A stretch of 64,000 nt of DNA from Streptomyces sp. NRRL S-455 (GCF_000717875.1 NZ_JOCT01000001.1:186001-250000), one strand, 5' to 3'. Shown: positions 8,554-16,667, counted from the stretch's first letter. Numbers and translations are program-made. The notes: a model not told the origin generated them from the letters alone.

Positions 8554-8593
8554 ACGTTAGCAGGTGTTTTACTTGTGAAAGGTACTGTTTCAC
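8554..8593 (-). promoter_or_regulatory. Promoter and candidate MarR operator for the FUSC-MarR operon
   Basis: On the minus strand a -10 element TAACGT (plus-strand 8554-8559) stands 8 nt from the ATG. Just upstream, GTGAAA-N7-TTTCAC (8575-8593) forms an inverted repeat that would overlap the -35 region, where a MarR dimer would block RNA polymerase. AGGTG and CACCT flank it as an outer weak dyad. Confidence 0.5.
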
Positions 8594-8695
8594 CTCGGGC
8601 GCTCCGCCGAATGCTCCCCGTGTACACCCTTGCGCTCGCGTACGCGCCGCATGGTCCGGGCATCGAATGACCGACCGTCGAGCGGGGAGGTGGGG

Positions 8696-9253
8696 GTGCA
8701 CGGACCGGCTTCGTCCGGCTGGCTGCTGGTGGCGCTGTGTGCGGTGACCGGCGTCTACTGCCTGCTGCGGATGCGCAGCAGCGCCGAGGAGCAGCGCAGC
8801 TCAGCGGGCGGCGAGGCACTGATGGGTTTCGGGATGGCCGCGATGGCGGTGCCGGCAGCCGTCTTCACTCCGCCTTCGTGGACCTGGCCCGCCTACGCCA
8901 CCGTGTTCGGTGCGGCTGCGCTCCGCGCGCTGTGGGCGGCACGGTCGGGTGCACACCACCTCCATCACCTGGTGGGAGCCGGGGCCATGGTCTACATGTC
9001 CGTCGCCATGGCCGGGGCGCCCGCCCACCTGCACGGAGAGGGCCGATCGGGGATCCCGCTCCTGACCGGGGCACTGCTCCTCTACTTCGCCGCGTACGTG
9101 CTGCTGACCGGCGTACGGCTGGTACCGGTCGCCGCCGTGCCCGGCAACGGCTGTGGTGGCGGGCCCGCCGGTTGGGGTGACCGGCCGGAGCTGGCGCGGG
9201 CCTGCCGGCTGTCCATGGGGATCTCCATGGTGGCGATGCTGCTGACGCTGTGA
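8696..9253 (+). CDS. DUF5134 membrane protein
   Basis: A 185-residue protein with about five predicted transmembrane segments, starting with WLLVALCAVTGVYCLL. A His/Met-rich HHLHHLVGAGAMVYMSVAMA stretch near the middle is typical of DUF5134. His and Met in membrane helices suggest metal (copper) binding, but that is inference. GGGGAGG precedes the GTG at 8696. It is followed by an M56 peptidase on the same strand. Confidence 0.7.
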   Translation: MHGPASSGWLLVALCAVTGVYCLLRMRSSAEEQRSSAGGEALMGFGMAAMAVPAAVFTPPSWTWPAYATVFGAAALRALWAARSGAHHLHHLVGAGAMVYMSVAMAGAPAHLHGEGRSGIPLLTGALLLYFAAYVLLTGVRLVPVAAVPGNGCGGGPAGWGDRPELARACRLSMGISMVAMLLTL

Positions 9254-9339
9254 GCAGGAGGGCCTCCGCCCGCCGTACGGCCCCGTTGTCTGCGTCACTT
9301 TGACGCCACAAGCCGTACCCGTGGGCAGCGCCGCGCTCA

Positions 9340-9353
9340 TAGGCTGCCCTCCA
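9340..9353 (+). promoter_or_regulatory. Leaderless promoter, -10 TAGGCT
   Basis: TAGGCT at 9340-9345 ends 7 nt before the ATG at 9353, with no Shine-Dalgarno. It has the same arrangement as at 3957. A TTGACG at 9300-9305 is too far (34 bp) to be its -35. Confidence 0.5.
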
Positions 9354-10288
9354 TGACCCTCCCCGCGGCACTGTTGCTGCTCGGCGCCCTGACCGCCGTG
9401 GTCGCTCCCCGGCTGCTCGCCCGGGCGGACTGGCCCGACCGTGAGCCGGTGGTGGCGCTGTGGGTGTGGCAGTGCGTGGTGGCGGCCGTGATCGTGTGCT
9501 GTGCGCTGTCGATGACGCTCAGTGCGGCGGCGGCCTGGCACGCGGTCGGCGGGCATGTCTTCGCGACGGCACCGGGTCCGGTCGTCGAGGCCTACGCCCT
9601 CGGTACGGCGGGCCCCTGGGCGGCGACCACCGCGGTCGCGCTCGCCTGCGGCGGGCTGTGGAGCGTGGCGATGCTGGTCCGCGAGGTCGGGCGGGCCCGC
9701 GCCCGGCGCCGTCGCCGGCGGGCCGATCTGCTGGTCCGGGCCCCGCTGTTGCCGGGCGAGGTGGCGGTGTCCGGGCGGCTGGTCGTCCTCGAGAGCGAGC
9801 AGCCCGACGCCTGGTGGCTGCCCGGCACTCCGCCGCAACTGGTCGTCACGACAGCTGCGTTGCGCCGCCTGAAGGGGCGGAAACTGGACGCCGTGCTCGC
9901 CCACGAGCAGGGGCACGCACGGGCCCGGCACGACTGGCTGCTGAACTGCTCCTCCGCCCTGGCGGGCGGCTTCCCGCAGGTGCCGGTGTTCGCCGCGTTC
10001 CGCGACGAGATGCACCGCCTGGTCGAACTCGCCGCCGACGACACGGCGTCCCGCCGCTTCGGCCGCCTGACCACAGCCCTGGCCCTGGTCGAACTCAACG
10101 AGCACCGCGGTGTGTTCGGCCCTTGCCCGGCGCCGCAGGCCCATGTTCCGGCGCGGGTGCACCGGTTGCTCACTCCCCCGGACCGGTTGCCCGCCGCACG
10201 GCGCCTGCGGCTGACGGCGGCGGCCGCGCTGGTGCCCGTGGTGCCGGTGCTGGTGGCGTTCGTCCCGGGGCTGCGGGCCCTGGGGTAG
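9353..10288 (+). CDS. M56 family metallopeptidase (BlaR1/MecR1-like membrane protease)
   Basis: The 311-residue protein has N-terminal membrane helices (about residues 3-20, 34-60, 85-110). A cytosolic zinc-protease domain follows, with HEQGH (HExxH) near residue 184 and a downstream ELAADDTA motif that supplies the third ligand. C-terminal hydrophobic helices follow. This is the short actinobacterial M56 form, without the beta-lactam sensor domain of BlaR1. Usually such genes sit next to a BlaI repressor; none is present here. The substrate is unknown. Confidence 0.85.
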   Translation: MTLPAALLLLGALTAVVAPRLLARADWPDREPVVALWVWQCVVAAVIVCCALSMTLSAAAAWHAVGGHVFATAPGPVVEAYALGTAGPWAATTAVALACGGLWSVAMLVREVGRARARRRRRRADLLVRAPLLPGEVAVSGRLVVLESEQPDAWWLPGTPPQLVVTTAALRRLKGRKLDAVLAHEQGHARARHDWLLNCSSALAGGFPQVPVFAAFRDEMHRLVELAADDTASRRFGRLTTALALVELNEHRGVFGPCPAPQAHVPARVHRLLTPPDRLPAARRLRLTAAAALVPVVPVLVAFVPGLRALG

Positions 10289-10417
10289 ACGCGTGTGCGA
10301 CGCGGGGCTCCCCGGGGCCTTCCGCGACCGGGCCGGGGTGGCCGAAGCGCGCTGCCCCGGGCCCGAAGATCGTCCGCGTACTGGATCCGGACGCCCCGCT
10401 TCGGCGAGGATCGCATC

Positions 10418-11113
10418 ATGCACACCTCGTCCGTCGAGTCCCCACCCCGTCCGGAGCACCGCACCGCCGCCCGATCGGCCGGCGTCCTGGCGCTGTGCTC
10501 GGTTCTGCTGCTGACCCTCGTCGCGTCCAGATGGACCCCGCTGATGAGCGTGGACGGAGACATCTCGGCCACCGCGCACCGCTGGGCGGTCGAGGAGTCC
10601 GCCCTCACTCAGGCGTGCCGCATTCTGACGGACTGGGTGTGGGATCCGTGGACGATGCGTCTGCTGTGCGCCGTTGTCGTGGTGTGGCTCGTGGTGAAGC
10701 TCGCGGCGCGCTGGACGGCGGTGTGGCTGGCGCTGGCCGTCACACTGGGCTCGTTGCTCCAGCAGGGTCTCAAGACGGCGGTGGACCGCCCCCGTCCGGT
10801 CTGGCCGGACCCCGTCGACTCGGCCCATTACTCGGCCTTCCCGTCGGGGCACGCCATGACCGCCACGGTCGTGTGCGGCCTGCTCCTGTGGCTCCTGCGG
10901 GGTCACGGCGTCGGCCGTGCGGTGTGGCGCGCGGCCCTGGCCGTGGCCGTCGTCTCCGTGGTCGGCGTCGGGCTGACCCGCGTCTGGCTGGGCGTCCACT
11001 GGCCGTCGGACGTGGTGGGAGGCTGGCTGCTGGGGGCCCTGGTGGTCGCCGTGGCCGTGTGGACGCACGAACTCCGGCGGCCGCGGCCCCGGCCGGACGG
11101 CGCGGCTTCATAG
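10418..11113 (+). CDS. PAP2 family phosphatase, membrane-bound
   Basis: The 231-residue protein has several transmembrane helices and the three phosphatase motifs: KTAVDRPRP (KxxxxxxRP), PSGHAM (PSGH) and RVWLGVHWPSDV (SRxxxxxHxxxD type). Such enzymes dephosphorylate lipid phosphates such as undecaprenyl pyrophosphate or phosphatidic acid. CGAGGA lies 9 nt before the ATG. Its TAG stop doubles as the start of the -10 hexamer for the next gene. Confidence 0.88.
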   Translation: MHTSSVESPPRPEHRTAARSAGVLALCSVLLLTLVASRWTPLMSVDGDISATAHRWAVEESALTQACRILTDWVWDPWTMRLLCAVVVVWLVVKLAARWTAVWLALAVTLGSLLQQGLKTAVDRPRPVWPDPVDSAHYSAFPSGHAMTATVVCGLLLWLLRGHGVGRAVWRAALAVAVVSVVGVGLTRVWLGVHWPSDVVGGWLLGALVVAVAVWTHELRRPRPRPDGAAS

Positions 11114-11123
11114 GATCACTCCA
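11111..11123 (+). promoter_or_regulatory. Leaderless promoter overlapping a stop codon, -10 TAGGAT
   Basis: TAGGAT at 11111-11116 is 6 nt upstream of the ATG at 11123. Its first three bases are the stop codon of the PAP2 gene. The HAD gene can therefore be transcribed independently as a leaderless mRNA. Confidence 0.45.
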
Positions 11124-11812
11124 TGACGGCTGTGCTGTTCGACTTCTCGGGAACCCTTTTCCGTGTCGAGTCCACCGACTCCTGGCTGCGCGGCACCCTG
11201 ACCGGGGCCGGACTCCGGCTCGCCGAAGCGGATTTCACCGCCACGGCGCGAGCGCTGGAGGCGGCCGGGGCGCTGCCGGGCGGCGGTGATCCCGCGCGCG
11301 TGCCCGAGGAACTCGCCGACGCCTGGCGGACCCGCGACCGGAGCGCCGCACTGCACCGGGCCGCCTACACGGGCCTCTCCCGTCAGGTCACGCTGCCGGA
11401 CCCGGCGTTGCACGACGCGCTGTACGACCGCCACATGACTCCCGCCGCGTGGGCCCCGTACCCGGACGCCGCGGAGGTGCTCCGCGCCCTGCGGGAGCGG
11501 GACATCCCCGTCGGGGTGGTCAGCAACATCGGCTGGGACCTGCGCCCGGTCTTCCGGGAGCACGGCCTGGATCGCTACGTGGCCGCGTACGTCCTGTCGT
11601 ACGAGCACGGCATCCAGAAGCCCGACCCGCGACTGTTCGCCGCCGCCTGCGAGGCGCTCGGCGCCGATCCGCGCCGGACGCTCATGGTCGGCGACGACCG
11701 CAGGGCGGACGGCGGTGCCGCCGCCCTGGGGTGCGAGGTGCACTTCGTGGACCATCTGCCGGTGACCGACCGGCCGGACGGGCTTCGGCCGGTCCTGGAG
11801 CTGGTGGGCTGA
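11123..11812 (+). CDS. HAD family hydrolase
   Basis: The 229-residue protein begins MTAVLFDFSGTLF, the HAD motif I with DxSGT (second Asp replaced by Ser). Motif II is VVSNIG, motif III is the Lys in IQKPDPRLF, and motif IV is MVGDDRRAD. The replacement of the usual second Asp of DxD by Ser is notable, because that residue is the general acid in phosphatases. Activity may therefore differ from standard HAD phosphatases. A cap domain lies at about residues 15-100. Substrate unknown. Confidence 0.85.
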   Translation: MTAVLFDFSGTLFRVESTDSWLRGTLTGAGLRLAEADFTATARALEAAGALPGGGDPARVPEELADAWRTRDRSAALHRAAYTGLSRQVTLPDPALHDALYDRHMTPAAWAPYPDAAEVLRALRERDIPVGVVSNIGWDLRPVFREHGLDRYVAAYVLSYEHGIQKPDPRLFAAACEALGADPRRTLMVGDDRRADGGAAALGCEVHFVDHLPVTDRPDGLRPVLELVG

Positions 11813-11937
11813 AGCAGTAGCCCGAGGCCACCACCTGGTCGTCTGCCTGCCCGCCTCGGACGATCCCCCGCGTCGCCCGAGGCAGGCGGCACCGTCGGCC
11901 TGGACAGCACGGTCCCGGCCGGACGACCCCGAGTATA

Positions 11938-11958
11938 GTTGGCTGGCAGCCAGTCAAC
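11938..11958. promoter_or_regulatory. Candidate TetR autoregulatory operator
   Basis: GTTGGCTGG-CAG-CCAGTCAAC is a 21-bp dyad (8 of 9 positions symmetric). It ends 13 nt before the ATG of the TetR gene, just after a possible -10 TATAGT. The position fits autorepression. Confidence 0.6.
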
Positions 11959-11971
11959 GAGGAGTTACAGC

Positions 11972-12658
11972 ATGTCCCCGCGCAGCGCCTCGGTCAATGA
12001 AGAGTTGCGGAGGCGTTCGAAGGAGCGGCTTCTGCAGGCGGCGGTCGAACTGGTGAGTGAGCACGGCTTCGAGGCCACGACGCTCGGCGACATCGCCGAC
12101 CGGGCGGGCTCGGCGCGCGGTCTGGTCTCGTACTACTTCCCGGGCAAGCGCCAGCTCGTGCAGTCCGCGGTGCACCGGCTGATGCACCGCACTCTGGAGG
12201 AGGCGCTGGAGCGCGAGCCGCGCACCGAGGACGGCCGGGAGCGGATGGCCCGGGCCATCGACGCGATCCTGGGCCTGGCGAGGGACCGGCCGGTACTGAT
12301 GCGCCAGCACATGGCCGGGCTGCTGCAGGCCGAGGGTTTCGTTCCCTGCCCGGAACAACGCCGCCTGGCCGAACTGCTGCGGGACACCGTCGCCCGGCAC
12401 GGTTCGCGGGACGTCGACAGCGACTACCCGATGCTGCGCGCTCTGCTGATGGGCGCGGTGTACGCCGCTCTGGTGCCGGGGGTGCCGATGCCGGTTCCGG
12501 TGCTGAGGGCCGAGTTGTTCAAGCGCTACCGGCTCGACTGGGAGCTGGGTGTCCCGCCGGAGGCCGGGGCCTCCGGCGGGAGCGGTGAGAGGGACCTGTC
12601 CCGGTTCTTCGCCACGGGGACCGTACCGGAGTGCGATCCGTTGGGTCGGTCGAAGTAG
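11972..12658 (+). CDS. TetR/AcrR family transcriptional regulator
   Basis: The 228-residue protein has an N-terminal TetR HTH (residues about 12-60: LLQAAVELVSEHGFEATTLG, then LVSYYFPGKRQLV) and a helical ligand domain. GAGGAG precedes the ATG. The last ~35 residues overlap a hairpin and an antisense gene remnant, and look like read-through into foreign sequence. The natural C-terminus may have been near VPPEA. No divergent target gene is present, so the regulated pathway is unknown. Confidence 0.85.
   Translation: MSPRSASVNEELRRRSKERLLQAAVELVSEHGFEATTLGDIADRAGSARGLVSYYFPGKRQLVQSAVHRLMHRTLEEALEREPRTEDGRERMARAIDAILGLARDRPVLMRQHMAGLLQAEGFVPCPEQRRLAELLRDTVARHGSRDVDSDYPMLRALLMGAVYAALVPGVPMPVPVLRAELFKRYRLDWELGVPPEAGASGGSGERDLSRFFATGTVPECDPLGRSK
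12553..12580. terminator. GC-rich perfect hairpin inside the 3' end of the TetR gene
   Basis: CCCGCCGGAGGCC at 12553-12565 pairs perfectly with 12568-12580. It has the size of a bidirectional terminator stem but has no T tract and lies inside the coding frame. It may be the old terminator of the TetR gene and of the converging LVIVD gene. Confidence 0.4.
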
Positions 12659-12897
12659 TCCGGCCGCGTCTGCACGTCGAGCTCGCGCATGTGGACCCAG
12701 CGGGCCGGGGCCGTGCGCCGGTCGTCGATCTTCAGGACGTCGAAGCCCCGGGCGTACTCGTTCGAGTAGAGGTAGCCGTCGTAGTAGTACGCCGACATAG
12801 AGCCGCCCGACTTGATCGTGTCGGTGGTCAGCGGGCCGCGGTCGAAGTAGGCCATCTCCCAGTCGAAGACCTTCACGCCCTCCCACGAGGACTTCCA
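12652..12897 (-). pseudogene. LVIVD-repeat protein, C-terminal remnant
   Basis: Minus-strand translation here gives an 82-residue block with WEGVKVFDWEMAYFDRGPL, SAYYYDGYLYSNEYARGFDV and a RELDVQTRPDYF end. I recognise these as the C-terminal part of secreted LVIVD-repeat proteins (beta-propeller-like). The upstream part of that protein is missing: beyond 12897 the sequence switches to an unrelated fragment. There is no stop at the expected end, so the frame runs on into the antisense of TetR. This is a decayed fragment. Confidence 0.65.
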
Positions 12898-12979
12898 GGT
12901 CGTCGGCCGGGTGGTGCTGGAGCAACTGCTGTCGCTGCGCGAGGAGTCGGTGGACAGGAACAGCGGGTTGCCGGAGACG

Positions 12980-13042
12980 GCGGCCGACGAGGTGATCGCC
13001 CAGCAGACGAGCGAGATCACGCGGATGCGGGGGATGCTCTGA
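12980..13042 (+). pseudogene. DUF305 C-terminal remnant
   Basis: Twenty codons ending in TGA at 13040-13042 read AADEVIAQQTSEITRMRGML, the C-terminal helix pattern of DUF305 proteins. Nothing upstream in the frame resembles the DUF305 His motifs. It lies on the opposite strand to the LVIVD remnant, so an inversion or deletion probably joined two broken genes. The match is short. Confidence 0.45.
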
Positions 13043-13051
13043 GCCGCGAGC

Positions 13052-13564
13052 TCAGCGCCGGGCGCGGCGCGGCGCCAGGAGGCCCGCGTCCCGGGCCTGG
13101 CCGATCAGCCTGAGCGACTTGCGGCGGCTGTGTCCGGTCGCGCACATCACGGCCAGGACCGGGTCGGCACCGTTGCGCTGGGCCGCGCGGTACTCCTGCG
13201 CCACCAGCCACCGCCCCTCCACACCACGTGGCCAGGCCGGACGGGCCCGCCGCCCCTGGCCCGCGCCGCCGTCCGGAGCCGGACCGGCACCGCACGCCTC
13301 GCCCAGCGAGTCCTCGATCCAGTCCGCCAGCACCGCCAGGTCGTCGAGGGACAGCGCGGGCTGGGCGCGTACGTCCTCGATGCCGACGCTCCCCCCGGCC
13401 ACGACGGCCAGCGCGTCGACGCGGGCGCCGTCCGTGAAGGCCAGGCAGACGTCGAACCACCGTGTCGCGTCCTCGTTCTCCCGCACTTCCCATGCGGGCC
13501 GCACGGACACCGCTCCGTCCGCCGGAGAGCGATCAGAAAGATTAAGAAAGGATGCTTCCAGCAC
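13052..13564 (-). CDS. DUF6214 family protein
   Basis: A 170-residue protein that I match to the streptomycete DUF6214 family by its RPAWEVRENEDATRWFDVCL and ALSLDDLAVLADWIE segments. A variable Gly/Arg-rich linker (about residues 95-112) follows. A C-terminal helical part (AVMCATGHSRRKSLRLIGQA) resembles a helix-turn-helix. Function unknown; DNA binding is only a guess from the C-terminus. The start is a GTG with no ribosome site. A TTACGT -10-like hexamer lies 7 nt upstream, so it may be leaderless. Confidence 0.7.
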   Translation of the reverse strand: MLEASFLNLSDRSPADGAVSVRPAWEVRENEDATRWFDVCLAFTDGARVDALAVVAGGSVGIEDVRAQPALSLDDLAVLADWIEDSLGEACGAGPAPDGGAGQGRRARPAWPRGVEGRWLVAQEYRAAQRNGADPVLAVMCATGHSRRKSLRLIGQARDAGLLAPRRARR

Positions 13565-13720
13565 ACACGGAACGTAACCGAATGATCACCTTCCCAGTAG
13601 ATCGGACACGCCCCCCGAGCGGAGCACAGCACCCTGTCAGCGGAGCCCGGCCGGTGCGATGCTGGAGGCGTCAGCGCTCTCGTGCGATCCGCCGGGGTCC
13701 CTCGGGTAAGGAGTTCCGCC

Positions 13721-15064
13721 GTGCTGCGAGTCGCCGTCGTAGGGTCCGGGCCGAGCGGGTGCTACACCGCCCAGAGTCTCGTCCAGCTGGACTCCGAGGT
13801 GCGCGTCGACGTCCTGGACCGGCTGCCGTGCCCGTACGGCCTGGTCCGCTACGGCGTGGCTCCGGACCACGAGAAGATCAAGTCGCTGCAGAACAACCTG
13901 CGCGCGGTCCTGGAGCACGACCGGGTCCGCTTCCTCGGGGGCGTCCAGGCCGGTCCCGGTGGAGTGCCGGTCGCCCGGCTGCGGGAGCTCTACCACGCGG
14001 TGGTGTACTGCGTGGGCGCCGCCACGGACCGGCGTCTGGGCATCCCCGGGGAGGACCTGCCGGGGAGCTGGTCGGCCACTCAGTTCGTCGCCTGGTACAG
14101 CGCCCACCCGGACGCCGTGGACGGCGGGTTCCTGCGGGACGCCCGGTCGGCCGTGGTGATCGGCGTGGGGAACGTCGCCGTGGACGTCACCCGGATGCTG
14201 GCGCGCGGCCTGGCCGAGCTGAGCCCGACCGACATGCCGCAGGCGGCCCTGAGCGCGCTGGCGGCGAGCCGGGTGAGCGAGATCCACATGGTGGGCCGGC
14301 GCGGTCCGTCCCAGGCCCGCTTCACCACGAAGGAACTGCGCGAACTGGGCACCCTTCCAGGGACGGAGGTCACCGTCGATCCGGCGGAGCTGACGCCGGA
14401 CCCCGGTTACGGCGACCCGTCCGCACTGCCCGCCCCTCAGCGCCGCAACGTGGAAGCGCTGCGCGGCTGGGCCGAGGCGCCGCCGAGAGACGCGCAGCGC
14501 CGTATCAGGCTGCGTTTCTTCCTCCGCCCGGTCGAACTGCTCGCCGAGCAGGGCCACGTGGGCGCGGTCCGTTTCGAGCGCACGACACCGGACGGGCAAG
14601 GCGGCGTGACGGGCACGGGGCGGTATGAGGACATCGAGGCGCAACTGGTCCTGCGCTCGGTGGGCTACCGCGGAGTGCCGCTCGAGGGCCTGCCGTTCGA
14701 CGCGCGTACCGGCACGGTGCCCAACCTGGCCGGTCGCGTCCTGCGCGAGGGCGTCGTCTCTCCGGGCGAGTACGTGGCCGGCTGGATCAAGAGGGGCCCG
14801 ACCGGCGTCATCGGCACCAACAGGCCGTGCGCGAAGGAGACGGCGACGTCCCTCCTTGAGGACGCTCCGGCCCTCGACCGGAAGGCCGTCCCGGAGGACC
14901 CGGTCACGGCCTTGCGCGCGGCGGGAGCCGACCCGGTCGAGTGGACGGGCTGGCAGTCGATCGAACGGGCGGAGGCGGAGCTGGGAGCGTCACTCGGCAG
15001 GGATGTGGTGAAGCTGCCCGACTGGCAGTCCCTGAGGGAAGCGGCGCACCATCACGCCCCCTGA
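13721..15064 (+). CDS. fprA: Ferredoxin-NADP reductase (FprA / adrenodoxin reductase type)
   Basis: The 447-residue flavoprotein has an N-terminal FAD motif (VAVVGSGPSGCYTAQ), a conserved CPYGLVRYGVAPDH segment, and a second Rossmann motif (VVIGVGNVAVDVTRML) for NADP. A GWIKRGPTGVIGTN motif near the C-terminus is characteristic of FprA. It transfers electrons from NADPH to ferredoxins that serve cytochromes P450 and other oxygenases. AAGGAG lies 7 nt before the GTG at 13721, which I prefer over an upstream ATG without a ribosome site. Confidence 0.92.
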   Translation: MLRVAVVGSGPSGCYTAQSLVQLDSEVRVDVLDRLPCPYGLVRYGVAPDHEKIKSLQNNLRAVLEHDRVRFLGGVQAGPGGVPVARLRELYHAVVYCVGAATDRRLGIPGEDLPGSWSATQFVAWYSAHPDAVDGGFLRDARSAVVIGVGNVAVDVTRMLARGLAELSPTDMPQAALSALAASRVSEIHMVGRRGPSQARFTTKELRELGTLPGTEVTVDPAELTPDPGYGDPSALPAPQRRNVEALRGWAEAPPRDAQRRIRLRFFLRPVELLAEQGHVGAVRFERTTPDGQGGVTGTGRYEDIEAQLVLRSVGYRGVPLEGLPFDARTGTVPNLAGRVLREGVVSPGEYVAGWIKRGPTGVIGTNRPCAKETATSLLEDAPALDRKAVPEDPVTALRAAGADPVEWTGWQSIERAEAELGASLGRDVVKLPDWQSLREAAHHHAP

Positions 15065-15115
15065 GGGGCGCGGGAACCGCGCGACCAGCCACCGCACACC
15101 GCCGGCCACGGGCGG

Positions 15116-15466
15116 TCATCCCCCCGAACGCCCGGCCTGCCGGCCCGCCGCGTCCAGAAGAACATCCAAGAGGCCCGGAAAGAGCCCCTCCAGATCTTCC
15201 CGCCGCAGCCCGTTCATCTTGGCCGTCCCCCGGTAGACCTGCCGGATCACACCACTCTCCCGCAGCACCCGGAAATGGTGCGTCGTGGTCGACTTGGTGA
15301 CCGGCAGGTCGAAGTGCGAGCAGGACAACTCCCCGGTCACGGCGGCGAGTTCCCGCACGATCCGCAACCGCACCGGATCGGAGAGCGCGTGCAGCACACC
15401 TTCCAGGCGGATCTCGTCGCGCCCGGGATGCGGCAGGTCGCGGCTGCTGACGGCGGGGGAGGTCAC
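15116..15466 (-). CDS. ArsR family winged-helix regulator
   Basis: The 116-residue protein has an ArsR fold: GVLHALSDPVRLRIVRELA, the recognition region VTKSTTTHHFRVLRESGVIRQ, then the wing YRGTAKMNGLR. There is a Cys in ELSCSHF but no obvious CxC metal site, so it may sense redox or a small molecule. The start is the GTG at 15464-15466, preceded by GTGGAG. It is divergent from an old-yellow-enzyme gene with two palindromes between them, and is most likely its repressor. Confidence 0.88.
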   Translation of the reverse strand: MTSPAVSSRDLPHPGRDEIRLEGVLHALSDPVRLRIVRELAAVTGELSCSHFDLPVTKSTTTHHFRVLRESGVIRQVYRGTAKMNGLRREDLEGLFPGLLDVLLDAAGRQAGRSGG

Positions 15467-15495
15467 GGTGACTCCACTTCTTCGGGGGACCTCAT

Positions 15496-15547
15496 AGTAC
15501 GAGAACCCTCGTAGTTTGACATCCACCGTACTACGATGCCTATCGTA
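15496..15547. promoter_or_regulatory. Two ArsR-type palindromes and the OYE promoter
   Basis: Site 1 is AGTACGAG-N4-CTCGTAGT (15496-15515). Site 2 is TACGAT-N4-ATCGTA (15532-15547), centred 34 bp away. A consensus TTGACA -35 for the oxidoreductase sits at 15516-15521 between them, with TATCGT as a possible -10 inside site 2. Both arms share the core TACGA. Binding by the divergent ArsR protein would block both promoters. Confidence 0.65.
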
Positions 15548-15587
15548 CGAGTCGCCGCTCTCGCCCCCGTGACGAATGGAGTCCGCC

Positions 15588-16667
15588 GTGACCGCGCTCT
15601 TCGAGCCCTGCACCCTGCGCGACCTGACGATCCCCAACCGTGTGTGGATGCCCCCGATGTGCCAGTACTCGGCGGCACCGGAGGGCCCGGAGACCGGCGC
15701 TCCCACCGACTGGCACTTCGCGCACTACGCCGCCCGCGCGACCGGCGGCACGGGTTTGATCATCGTCGAGGCCACCGCGGTGTCGCCGGAGGGCCGCATC
15801 TCCCCGTACGACCTCGGCATCTGGAACGACACGCAGGTCACGGCGTTCCGCCGGATCACCCGCTTCCTCACCTCGCAGGGCACGGTGCCGGCGGTCCAGC
15901 TGGCTCACGCCGGCCGCAAGGCGTCGACGGACCGCCCCTGGAAGGGTGGCGCCCCGGTCGGCCCGGACGCGTACGGATGGGACTCCGTGGCGCCGAGCCC
16001 GGTCGCCTTCGACGACCGGCACCCGGCCCCGGCGGAGCTGACCGTCGACCAGATCAAGGACGTGATCGGGCAGTTCGCCGCCGCGGCCCGCCGCGCGCTG
16101 GAGGCCGGTTTCGAGATCGCCGAGATCCACGGCGCCCACGGCTACCTGATCAACGAGTTCCTCTCCCCGCACTCCAACCACCGCACCGACACCTACGGCG
16201 GCTCGTACGAGAACCGCACCCGCTTCGCGCTCGAGGTCGTCGACGCGGTACGCGCGGTGTGGCCGCAGGACAAGCCGCTGTTCTTCCGCGTCTCGGCGAC
16301 CGACTGGCTCGACGAGGGTGGCTGGACCCCGGACGACACCGTCCGGTTCGCCACCGATCTGCAGGCCCACGGCGTCGATCTGCTGGACGTCTCCACGGGA
16401 GGCAACGCCTCCGGTGTCCGCATTCCCACCGGCCCCGGCTACCAGGTGCCTTTCGCCGCCCGGGTGAAGAAGGAGACCACGCTGCCGGTCGCGGCGGTGG
16501 GACTGATCACCGAGGTCGAGCAGGCCGAGAAGATCCTGGCCAACGGCGAGGCGGACGCGGTGCTGCTGGGCCGCGAACTGCTGCGCAACCCCTCATGGGC
16601 CCGGCTCGCGGCGCGTGAGCTCGGCGGTGAGGTGCGGGTGCCGGACCAGTACCACCGGTCGGTCTGA
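15588..16667 (+). CDS. NADH:flavin oxidoreductase, old yellow enzyme (YqjM-like)
   Basis: The 359-residue TIM-barrel flavoenzyme has the thermophilic-like / YqjM class signature MPPMCQYSA near the start, whose Cys tunes the FMN. It also has QLAHAGRKAS, HGAHGYLINEFLSP and GGSYENR motifs. Such enzymes reduce activated C=C bonds of enones or nitroesters using NADPH. GGAG lies 8 nt before the GTG at 15588; an ATG at 15576 in frame has no ribosome site. It is divergent from, and probably repressed by, the ArsR gene. Confidence 0.92.
   Translation: MTALFEPCTLRDLTIPNRVWMPPMCQYSAAPEGPETGAPTDWHFAHYAARATGGTGLIIVEATAVSPEGRISPYDLGIWNDTQVTAFRRITRFLTSQGTVPAVQLAHAGRKASTDRPWKGGAPVGPDAYGWDSVAPSPVAFDDRHPAPAELTVDQIKDVIGQFAAAARRALEAGFEIAEIHGAHGYLINEFLSPHSNHRTDTYGGSYENRTRFALEVVDAVRAVWPQDKPLFFRVSATDWLDEGGWTPDDTVRFATDLQAHGVDLLDVSTGGNASGVRIPTGPGYQVPFAARVKKETTLPVAAVGLITEVEQAEKILANGEADAVLLGRELLRNPSWARLAARELGGEVRVPDQYHRSV

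Noticed and set aside
6285..8819. A very long minus-strand frame that looks like an 844-residue protein
   Set aside because: Only its last 195 codons (MarR) have family motifs; the rest is the out-of-frame shadow of the FUSC gene.
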